A DNA stretch of 64,000 nt from Hemibagrus wyckioides (lineage: Eukaryota > Chordata > Actinopteri > Siluriformes > Bagridae). Below the pieces are notes generated by a model. The model was not told the origin of the DNA and did no database searches. It saw only the letters and a program-made list of their open reading frames with translations. The stretch covers positions 12,250,428-12,314,427 of the forward strand of contig NC_080711.1 in assembly GCF_019097595.1 (NCBI RefSeq), read 5' to 3'. Positions 55,369 through 64,000 of this stretch are shown one piece after another (position 1 is the first letter of the stretch; each line of letters opens with the position of its first letter). Both the position numbers and the translations under genes were made by a program.

Positions 55369-58300
55369 ATGTCCTTGCCGACTTTCCGACTTTCATTTGG
55401 ACTGATGTCACCAACAAGAAGCAGGCTACTCCATTACTTCCACACGCTGTGTTTTCTTACGTCCTGTACTGCAGATTTATGCAACTGGAGAGGAAGGTAA
55501 GAATTGCATGGTTCCTACACACACACACTCTATCAATGTGTTATGTTGAAATTCTGAAAATCTGTCGGTCAGTATTTATTTATTATAAATATATATTTGT
55601 TTGTTTGTCTATAATTTATTATGTTTAATGGACAGTTATACTTATGTGTAAAGGATGGATTCAAATTGCTAACGATGAACCAATTCGCTATGCTAATCTT
55701 TGTTTGTTTGTACCCAGTGGTCTGGTGGGCTCGCCTCAGACTGGGTCAGTGCAGCAGGTGCGGCTTCGCTGTTCCGCAGGTTCGGTCACGTGGTTTTCCC
55801 CGCGCCACGCTCTGCGGGTCGTGCTACAGCCGAACGTGTGGAGCGCGCGCCATGCGGCCGTGTGCGTTAAAGCGCTGCGGGGTTTCCACGGGGCCGCCGT
55901 GTACGTGGAGCGGGCGGCGGGCTTGGACCTCCTGCTGCAGGACGAAGAGTCTCCGGAGCAGGCGCGCTGCTTCCGCGCGCACAAAGCGCAGACTGTCGCC
56001 ATCTTTCTTCTGGCCAGTCCGCAGGGTCACGCAGGTCCGAGTGTCGTCGGGTTCCGGTACGAGCTGCTGCGTGAAGGTAGCAGCTCTACCGAGGTTCAGA
56101 CAAGCAAAGTGGAAGGTAAAGAAAATCAATTAAAAAGTATTTATTCATATGCATTAACAATAAGCAATAAATGACATGTAACCTTTTACCCATTAATTCA
56201 CGGACACACATGCGTCCAATTTAATAAGAACACCTGTAAATCCGACCATTCATGAAATAGTTTAAGCAGCCATTCATGTCAGCAGGGCAGTGAATAAAAC
56301 CATGCAAGTCAAGTTTAGTTCTTCAGTTCACATTAAACATTAGAATGAAGGAAAATGTGATCTCTGTGATTTTTGCCCATGGCATAGATTTTCCAAATGG
56401 GCTGGGGTCGAGTATTTCCGAAACTACTGATCTCCTGGAATTTTCACACACTACAGCTTATACGGTTTTCACCTAGAATAATGTAGAAAAATGAAGTCTA
56501 GTGAGAGCGCAGTTCTGTACAACAAAACACCTTAATAATCAGAGAGGTCAGAGAAGAATGGCCAGACTTGGTTGGCCTTACAGAATTTCTATGATAATTT
56601 AAATGAGCACACTTTACATCTGTGGTGAGCAGAAATGCAGCTCAGAACACACAACACATTTAACTTTGAGGTGAATGAGCTAAAACAGCAAAGCATCACA
56701 TCAGGTTCCACTCCTATCAGCTATATTAACACTATGTAACACGATTTTTGTTCCTGGGTAGTGAATGACATTATTATAATGACATTATAAGAGTAGTTTC
56801 CAATTACTCTTGATGGAAAATGATATTTAAAAAAAGCCCCTTTAAGTTTGGGTTTGGGCTTTTAAGAGAACCTCAAAATTAGCCCAGTTTGAGAAATTAA
56901 TAGAAAATTCTGGAATATTATATCCAGAACATTCCAAATAATCTAGAAAGTTCTTGAAAAAGCTAAATTGCTTTAAAAACATGCCACAAAGTTCTAGAAT
57001 ATTCCAGAAAAAAAGAGACCTTGATTTTCTCCAAATTTCTTGTTTTTTCCAAGAACTTCCTCAAATTTCTGGATGATTCTAGAAAAATGGGTGGCTATCA
57101 GAAACATTCCAGAGAGTACTACCTCAAAGGTAGTTATAGTACATTTTCAAAGTTTCATTGCAATTCAGGAGTTTTTTTTTTGGAAAGTATAATTTAGCTC
57201 TTTTTCACATGTTTAGAGAAATATGAGAATTTGAGAATCCCATTTGCCAGGGTTCAAACCCAGACTTTCATGGCCAAGATGGGTTTTTTTCTCTTTATTT
57301 GGGTTACAAAGAATGGGGAAGTAACACTTATTTCCCAGGAACAAGAAAAAAGTAAAAATTTGTTACATAGTGTTATTGGTTAGAGGCTCACCAAACATAG
57401 TTTTAACAAAGTTAAAGACTGTGGTCTTTTTCCAATATTCATCTTTGCACTGGTCAGCTCATACCACTCTGGTCATTCTAAGCTCTATGCATTAAAGCTC
57501 ACAGCACTACCACTTACTGGATGTTTGAGTGAGAAAATTTCAGATCATCAGTTTCTGATTCCCTCATACCAGCAAATTTTCCTCCTTTCTGTTGTCTGTT
57601 ATAAACATTAACTGAAGCTTGTTTTCATTATGTGTTTCACTCGTATCTGGAGGACTTTATTCAATTGAAGTAATTGAGTTGTAAATAGATTTTATGTGTT
57701 TCAAACACTACATAACTTTTAATAAGAAACATTTTAAAGATGTTCCTCCTCTTTCCGCTTAAATGTAGATGAAAAGCACATGCTGGCTATAGCAGTTGTA
57801 TATGTTGTTTTTCGTGTTAGTGATTCCTAATGCCTTCGGCACGGTCAAAATAATCAAGATTCAAGATTCAAGATTCAAGATTCAAGAAGCTTTTATTGTC
57901 ATTTCAACCACATATAGCTGGCGCAGTACATAGTGAAATGAAACAACGTTTCTCCAGGACCTGGTGCTACATAAACATACAACAACAAGTTCAATACAAA
58001 ACAACAAACAACACCACAGAGCTAGGACAGAAGTTTGTCTTAGCCACGTAAAGTGCACAGTGTGCAGCTAGGTGCAAACAGAGCATAGACAAGACAGTGC
58101 AAAAAAGACAATAAATACAATAAAGACAACACAAAAGAACACAGGACACTTAGCGCTGAAAAGAAATAAAAGAAGGTGTACTGGAATGTAAGTGAAATAA
58201 AATAGATAAAGTGAAATGATGTAGAAAAAAAAAAGTATTGTGCAAAAATATTGTGCAAAAATACACAGCAGCGGTTGAGGTAGTGCAAATAGAATAAACA

Positions 58301-60925
58301 TAAATATAACTATAGCAGCGGATGACAGGTAGAGGTAGTGCAGTAAGTAATGAACAATATAAATTATGTGTGCGTGTGTGCGTCCACACAGTCAAGAGAG
58401 AGTGTGTGTATCTGTGTGTGAGAGAGACAGAGATTTGTATACAGTTCAGTCCTGAGTGAGAGTGTGTGTGTGTGAGAGAGTGTAGAACAGTTCAGTCCTG
58501 AGTGAGAGTGTGTGTGAGAGTGTAGAACAGTCCTGGGTGTTGAGGAGCCTGATGGCTTGAGGAAAGAAACTGTTACACAGTCTGGTTGTGAGGGCCCGAA
58601 TGCTCCGGTACCTCTTTCCAGATGGCAGGAGGGTGAAGAGTGTGTGTGAGGGGTGTGTGGGGTCAGCCACAATGCTGTTGGCTTTGCGGATGCAGCGTGC
58701 GGTGTAAATGTCTGTGATAGAGAGGAGAGAGACTCCGATGATCTTCTCAGCTGTCCTCACTATCCGCTGAAGGGTCTTGCGATCTGAGGTGCTCCAGTGC
58801 TCAGTGTGGTGGTGCTGGAGATACTGCTCCCGATCCAGACTGACTGAGGTCTCCCAGTCAGGAAATCCAGGATCCAGTTGCAGAGAGAGGTGTTCAGGCC
58901 CAGGAGACTCAGCTTCTTAATCAGCTGCTGAGGGATGATTGTGTTGAATGCTGAACTGAAATCTATGAACAGCATTCGAACGTAGGAGTCTTTGCAGTCC
59001 AGGTGTGTGAGGGCCAGATGCAGGGTTGTGGTGATGGCGTCTTCCGTGGAACGGTTAGGACGATACGCAAACTGCAAGGGGTCCAGCAAGGGTGGTAGCT
59101 GTGACTTGATGTGCCTCATGACGAGCCTCTCGAAGCATTTCATCACGATTGGTGTGAGTGCAATGGGACGGTAGTCATTGAGGCAGGAAACCGTGGACTT
59201 CTTTGGCACAGGGACGATGGTCGTTGTCTTGAGGCACGTAGGGATGATGGAGCTGCTCAGCGAGATGTTGAAGATGTCAGTGAAGACATCTGCTAGCTGC
59301 TCTGCACACTCCCTGAGAACTGCCTTTCAATCAAGGCAGTGGTCTCAACCTAAATTGATGAAAAGATGGCAAATACTTCTTAAATTCCACAGATACTAAG
59401 CCATTGTGTGTTTATGTGAGGGTGTGTTATTCATGTCAAAAGCTAATTCAGATGCTGGGGTTTGCTTGACTACCACTTTCCCAACACTGACAAAGAAGAA
59501 TTCACATTTCAGCCACACACTTGCTTGCTGAGGGACTGCTCAGTAGTCTATACAATAAGAGGATCAGACAAAAGTCAAATTGCTGCCTTCACACACAGGC
59601 AAGGGTTGACTTTTGAGATTATATACCACATGCCTTACATTCCAAAAGGCTCCTTGGATTCTCCTCTAGCAGATGCAGAGCATTGTCTAATAGAATGCAG
59701 TGAAACTTTAATTAGATTTCTTACCCCCCCCCCCACCCCTCTGTACAAAGTATGTTTTGTGCCAGTTCATGATGCTATCTCTTGCTGTCTTCCTCTGTGT
59801 GCTTTTACAGCAGCCTGTCGGCCGTGCAATGACTCTGAAATACTGAAAGCTGTGTGCAGCAGTGACTTTGGTGAGTTTGTTTATTTTAGCTAATAATTTA
59901 AATTTAGCTTTAATTGTATGGAATTGTAATTGTATCAGTTTTGTTCAGCAATAAAATGTGATTTTTCTAATATAAAACAATAATAGAACCATATGCAACA
60001 AACATATGTAATGCATTTTGCCAAAAAAAAAAAAATCCTTTAATAGGATTATATCAGTCACCACATACAAATAAACCAATTTGAATTGGTCTCATATTTC
60101 AGAGTAGTCAGTCTCTGTCTTGGATGTGAAGGTTAATTTATTCTATGAATGGCTACATGCAGGGCGAGGCCCTGATTTGTTCCCAGCGAGTGGGTCCTGG
60201 CAGATGTGAGGGCTCTGCAATACACAACAGGAGGCACATGGCTTTAAGGCCTGAAACAGAGCAAAAGCAGCGGCTCCTTTGAACTCACGCCTTGTATAGT
60301 CTGACCCTTGAACCCTAATCTCACAAATTGCCATTGGACACTTTTTGATGATAGAAAACGAGCTGCCTAATGAAAGTGTAACTGCTGATGTGCAGTGAAA
60401 AGGATTTGGTTTGTCTCAGTGTGTGCGGGGTTTAAGGCACTGTGTGGAAAGGATTCCTCAACAAGTTTTGAGGAAATAAGCAAAGGATTCATTTGTTAAA
60501 CAGTCTAAGTTTCTATACTGACAGATGACTTGTTATTTGTTTAGGTCTAGCTCTTTATGCAAAAATAACATTTTCAAATCTATGCCCCTTTTTCTACCCT
60601 ACCAGTGGTCCGTGGCTCGATAAGGAATGTATCCCATGATTCGGAGAGAAAGACCTCTGTGGTAGAGGTACAGAAAGGCAGGGTGTATCGGCAACGGAGC
60701 GGAGTGTTTGAGAGAGAGCCAGACCACTCGGGCTCTTGGCATGGGCACATCCATACACTTCTGCAGTGCGGCGTTAAAGCAGGAGCTGGTCAGTTCCTTT
60801 TCACCGGAGCTGAACTCTTTGGGGAGGCTTGGCTTGGCTGTGCTCCTCGATTTAAAGACTTCCAGACTCTCTATCATTCAGCCAAGAGGGCACATCAGAT
60901 GCCATGTGATTTTTCCATAGACTAA
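55369..60925 (+). CDS. metrnl: METRNL, meteorin-like secreted protein
   Basis: Meteorin-like is a secreted, cysteine-rich hormone-like protein of the meteorin family. Coding exons: 55369 (or 55405)-55496, 55718-56115, 59811-59870, 60606-60925, all with GT-AG introns and matching phases. The protein has 301 residues from the first ATG or 289 from the second (human 311). The hydrophobic [16 protein letters not shown] is a likely signal peptide. The mature protein opens DLCNWRGSGL, the family's N-terminal signature, and has ten cysteines: LCNW, LRCS, AVCV, ARCF, ACRPC (two), AVCSS, LQCGV, LGCAP and MPCDF. Exon 4 reads [14 protein letters not shown] ... [22 protein letters not shown], nearer to METRNL than to METRN. 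Exon 2 is very GC-rich unlike its surroundings. Both ATGs have weak context; an in-frame TAG at 55354 rules out an earlier start. Intron 2 (3.7 kb) is packed with transposon debris. Confidence 0.93.
56727..57375. mobile_element. 0.65 kb inverted-repeat element (MITE) in METRNL intron 2
   Basis: The left end TAACACTATGTAACA ... TTTTTGTTCCTGGG and the right end CCCAGGAACAAG ... TTTTTACTTGTT-type sequence ending TGTTACATAGTGTTA are inverted copies. The outermost 15 bases are exact complements. There is no coding capacity. The ends read CACTATG once the TAA is excluded, which recalls CACTA-type termini, but no matching three-base target duplication was found, so the superfamily is open. The element interrupts an older Tc1 copy and carries a dense cluster of GAA/TTC motifs at 56903-57084. 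Confidence 0.7.
56903..57084. promoter_or_regulatory. Cluster of heat-shock-element-like motifs
   Basis: Perfectly spaced GAAnnTTC units are present: GAAnnTTCnnGAA at 56903-56915 and 56946-56958, a four-unit TTCnnGAAnnTTCnnGAA at 56992-57009, and two-unit sites at 56927-56934 and 57077-57084. Three or more alternating units are the consensus for HSF trimers. Because the cluster lies inside a mobile element, the motifs may instead be subterminal repeats for its transposase. Confidence 0.45.
57450..57680 (-). mobile_element. Degraded Tc1-like remnant, opposite orientation
   Basis: CACTCTGGTCATTCT, then CTTACTGGATGTTTGAG, ATCATCAGTTTCTGATTC and AACATTAACTGAAGCT follow the reverse strand of the 5' part of the same Tc1-like family found at 56225. 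With that copy it forms an inverted pair. Heavily mutated, no frame. Confidence 0.5.
57846..59330 (-). mobile_element. 5'-truncated, internally deleted LINE (CR1/L2/Rex-like)
   Basis: The element is read on the minus strand. The reverse transcriptase starts near 59325 ([16 protein letters not shown]) and runs through [20 protein letters not shown], the palm motif [11 protein letters not shown] and [11 protein letters not shown] to STGAPQ at about 58784. It then jumps directly to [14 protein letters not shown], the C-terminal region of the same protein, which continues through [16 protein letters not shown] to LLNTQ near 58530. The 3' UTR follows to AATAAAAGCTTCTTGAATC and ends in five 7-base units at 57850-57890. 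It lies in METRNL intron 2 in antisense orientation. Confidence 0.88.
58530..59325 (-). pseudogene. Broken LINE reverse transcriptase
   Basis: The reading frame covers the fingers and first palm motif of a non-LTR reverse transcriptase, with FIDFSSAFN carrying the first catalytic Asp. A deletion at about 58784 removes everything between STGAPQ and the C-terminal [10 protein letters not shown] region, including the YADD-type box with the other two catalytic Asp residues. The deletion also shifts the frame, so the upstream frame ends after IARPFSG. The product would be inactive. Confidence 0.85.
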
Positions 60926-61560
60926 GAAGAAGATTCTAAAGCTTTTCTGTAATAGTAATTTAGTTAATGTTCAAGCCAATTTGAGGAGAAATTGACACTT
61001 GAAGCAGACCAAAGGTATGGCATGATGATGATCAGCTTTTGCTCTTTTTCAATTCTTTAAAGCAAAAGCTTATTTTTTTTGTGCTAAAGCAAGAGCTTTG
61101 TTAAAGACGTTCTTTATGTGACCCCATTCACTAACCTTTTCAAAGAGCCATTCAAAGTTTAAACAGAATACCATCAATGCCAACTGTGATACATCATTTA
61201 AAAGGTCTTGGTGTGGGGGTTGATGTCTGTGTGTGTGTACCTATATGTTTCTGAGATGATATTTAACATATTGTGGTCATATACAGTTATTTTTAACCAG
61301 CTTTGCAGAATATGTAGGCTTTATGTAGTTACAATAACATTATTGAATATATCTATTCCATTATTATGGTTGTATACAGGGTATAAATGTGTTCTAAAAT
61401 TGTTATCTTGAACGTAGTTTAGAGGTTTGTGAATATTCATAGATATTAAAATAGACGTCCGATCATATGGTTTTGCTTTTTCAATTATTTGGAATTGTTT
61501 TTTTTATATTGTTCAGCACTTGGATAATGGCATCTGAATAAAAGCACTTTTTCATTTTAA
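60926..61560 (+). other. metrnl: METRNL 3' UTR
   Basis: AT-rich sequence follows the TAA, with an AATAAA at 61537-61542 in the context CTGAATAAAAGCAC as the most likely polyadenylation signal. Confidence 0.6.
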
Positions 61561-64000
61561 TAAATAATATTAATTAAGATTGTTGAATTCAATAAAAAAT
61601 TGGTTTTCATTATATAATTTAAATTATTTTACATAAGGGGTCCCAAAAGTCTTAGCACATAGGGAAAATTAATGCTCACCCTAGCAAAATGTTTCATACT
61701 TAGTTTATATTATATTTACATCTATTCAGAAGGATTCCTTTGATAAAGAATATTTTGGTTTAGCAGGAACAGATCATTACATGCAACACCGGATATGCTA
61801 ACACCAGTTCATCATGAATGAGAGAGATGACTCCATGTGTGTTTACACAGAAATAGCAATCATGTAGAACATGCTATGTAAATATACTTACACTTTGCTT
61901 AAAAAGTATTAATTTCCCTTGTGTATGGAGATTTTTGGAACACCTAGTATAATATTATATAACTATTATAACTCTTTTTTTTTTTTTAAAGCATTGCTTT
62001 ATGGGATAAATCTAAGTGTGTCTTTTGTCTTCCTTCATATATCTTGTTTGTGAATGTCTCACTGCATAATGAGTCTTGTTACAACAAGCCGGACTCAGAC
62101 AGTGCTGTCTTCAGTGCTAATTCTGCCTTCTCTGTTGTGGCTCACATCCCTTTATGACTGAGGTCCTTTGTAATCAGGATCATCTGTGAATGGACTAGAC
62201 CTAGCAGAAAATGATATACAAATGTGCCTAAGATAGAGAAAGCTCAGACATTGCTGAATTGCCCTATTCTCTGGGGCTTGGTGGTCTGAAGTCATGGTTT
62301 TGGGAAGCTGGCTAAACAGATGTGAACAACTCTGGATCCAAGACTATAGATCCTGTCAGTGGGCCCCTCCTAGAAAAGGAACAATTAATTGACTTTATTC
62401 TATTCCTTTTCTTCCGGCTCCACACTTCTACTTGGCTGAGCAGGATTCACAAATTGCTGTCTTGGGCCTTTCTGGCGACTAAATAGCTGCCAATGAAAGT
62501 GTAAATGACTTCGGAGTGAATGCAGATTTCACAATAGCACCACCGCCACAAGTCTCTGACCAACATAATGATCATTGTCATCACGGCTGTCAGCCAGGAG
62601 GCTCAGGGGCCCATGAATGTAGAAGAGAATTCAGAGAAGGAGAGCAGATTATCCACTCTTTTTTTTATTTATTTTTTTTATTTCTGATTGCTTTCTGCAC
62701 TGGAGATTATCCAGTTTGACAAAGTCAATCCTTGAGCACGATCCTTTCAGTATAAACCAAAGGAAATGAATACTATTATACCACATTCTGTTATCAACTG
62801 CTTATTTTTTTAATCTTAATTAACATAATACAATTATTAAGATAATAAGATAATTATTAAGCCTCACTTCTTTCTTCTCTTAATGAGTTAGGAAGTTTGG
62901 TGATACATTTAGAACGAATGAAATGAAAGTACCCTTCAAACCCGATAAATTTATACTATCTGTAAAAAGCTTTTAGCCAATTAGTTCATTTGTCTTTGTG
63001 GAAAACTAAACAGTTGCTTAACTGGGATTTGTCCAGAGGTTAATTGAGTGGGTGGTTTTATGGGTTAGTCTGGAGACCAATCACAATGGTGTTCCTTATA
63101 AGTGACCTTACTGTGTTTTATTTTCATCCAGATTTATCTGGTCTTATACAAATGTACCTCTACTTGTAAAATGATGTTGGATATGCCTTTAAAGGTTGAC
63201 AAATTAAAGAAAGGGACATTTTGCTGCATCCCCTTAGAGGAAACATTTATTCCAATTCAGCACAATGTTATCTGAGATTTATACTATGATGTAACCTTTG
63301 TATCCTGATGTAAATGGTCTGTTCCAGGAAGAGGGTTCATGGAACATTCCAATGATCATATTGAAAATCATATTCTATGATCTTCACAATCTCTAAGTCA
63401 CAAAACAACTGAGCAATAATGGGGCATTTTGGGCTTGGTTGACAGTGCTCTTATCATCTCCACCGTGATCACTTAAGCTGTCTCACTGTGGAAGCTGATT
63501 ATTGTCTTATTTTGACCCTTGATGTTGTTTTTTCCTTTAGTTTGTCCCTGGTCTTGTTTTATTTTAATTTGTCATCCATTTGAGGTTCCCTTTCTATTTG
63601 AAAAATACATACTTGATAATCTAATATATGGGTATTAGATTATATCTGATAATCTCATATATGGGTGAGAGAGTTTTCACTATAATTTATTGGTAAAAGC
63701 ATTTGCAGACACTTGCATTTGATAAAACCTTCAATGTCCTTTCCAGGACATATTCAAACATTTAAGAAACCGTAACATTATAAACAACATCTATTTACTG
63801 CCAGTTACTGAATTTCCTGGCATGAATACTGCTGGCACATCTGTATGCATCTGTCAGGCAGCTAAGGAAATTAATGCTTTATTTAGTTTATGTCCATCCA
63901 CTATTGTTCTACTCAGCCTTGGGCGTTTGGTTCCAGTCTGAGCCCCATCTGCCAGACTTCCCACAGCGGGGGCAGTTTTGTGGTGGAACGGGCCAGGGAT
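61561..64000. other. METRNL downstream flank
   Basis: No gene is recognised. 61637-61947 may be a small mariner-type inverted-repeat remnant: GGGGTCCCAAAAGTCT on the left, an imperfect inverted copy AGATTTTTGGAACACC on the right. 62240-62660 is a unique, less AT-rich block that may be regulatory. The last 95 bases are GC-richer and translate on the minus strand to a short zinc-knuckle-like peptide. The rest is AT-rich with nothing visible. Confidence 0.55.
61637..61947. mobile_element. Possible mariner-type MITE remnant
   Basis: The left GGGGTCCCAAAAGTCT and the right AGATTTTTGGAACACC are imperfect inverted copies (about 13 of 16 positions). The left end resembles the Tc1-type terminus seen at 24985. 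There is no coding capacity and no clear target duplication. Confidence 0.35.

Larger units (their letters stand above)
56225..57440 (+). mobile_element. Tc1-like remnant split by a younger insertion
   Basis: From about 56225 (AATAAGAACACCTGTAAA, an element terminus) to 56726 the sequence follows a fish Tc1-like transposon in + orientation. Landmarks are GGGTCGAGTATTTCCGAAAC, AGAGGTCAGAGAAGAATGGC and GGTTCCACTCCTATCAGC. It breaks at 56727. After the inverted-repeat element it resumes near 57388 with AGGCTCACCAAAC and AAAGACTG, which come next in the same transposon family. No open transposase frame remains. Confidence 0.6.

Noticed and set aside
55621..56133. 170-codon ORF in another frame over METRNL exon 2, and antisense ORFs
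   Set aside because: They are open only because the exon is GC-rich; the frame with the meteorin cysteine pattern is the real one.

Overview
The window looks like nuclear DNA of a ray-finned (teleost) fish. It carries intron-split vertebrate genes at low density, very many microsatellites, Tc1/mariner elements and remnants, and LINE fragments whose 3' ends run into tetranucleotide arrays. The species cannot be fixed from the sequence; an otophysan such as a catfish or characin is a guess from repeat content. No prokaryotic features, tRNA, rRNA or CRISPR array were seen.

Four protein-coding genes are supported, all on the + strand: the last two coding exons of TBC1D16 (1924-2712), complete CBX4 (37305-41053), complete CBX8 (49350-51337) and complete meteorin-like METRNL (55369 or 55405 to 60925). 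TBC1D16-CBX4-CBX8 matches the order and relative orientation of human 17q25. CBX2, which lies beyond CBX8 in human, is not in the 12.7 kb downstream here; METRNL is there instead. CBX4 and CBX8 are Polycomb PRC1 chromodomain subunits that read H3K27me3 and bind RING1 through a C-terminal box. Their first four coding exons have identical lengths (69, 44, 66, 67 nt), the mark of an old tandem duplication. METRNL encodes a secreted cytokine-like protein with ten cysteines.

Layout: 1-2712 is the TBC1D16 3' end. 2713-37000 is a 34 kb intergenic interval with unique, CpG-containing blocks that look like conserved non-coding elements, between microsatellites and transposons: Tc1 remnants at 12.9-13.5 kb, a nearly intact Tc1 element at 25181-26428, a 0.62 kb pyrimidine tract at 26.5-27.15 kb and MITE-like hairpins at 17.4-18.8 kb. 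37.0-41.05 kb is CBX4, 41.05-49.0 kb an AT-rich CBX4-CBX8 spacer, 49.0-51.3 kb CBX8 and 51.3-55.3 kb a spacer ending in a LINE 3' fragment. 55.37-61.56 kb is METRNL, whose second intron is a nest of Tc1 remnants, a 0.65 kb inverted-repeat element full of heat-shock-element-like motifs, and a LINE that lost its catalytic segment. 61.6-64 kb is mostly unassigned.

The best leads are the heat-shock-element-like cluster inside the METRNL intronic element, a second CtBP-type motif together with loss of one SUMO-interacting motif in CBX4, CRE sites in both CBX promoters, and several candidate enhancers. All are inferences from reading the sequence; no database or alignment search was run.
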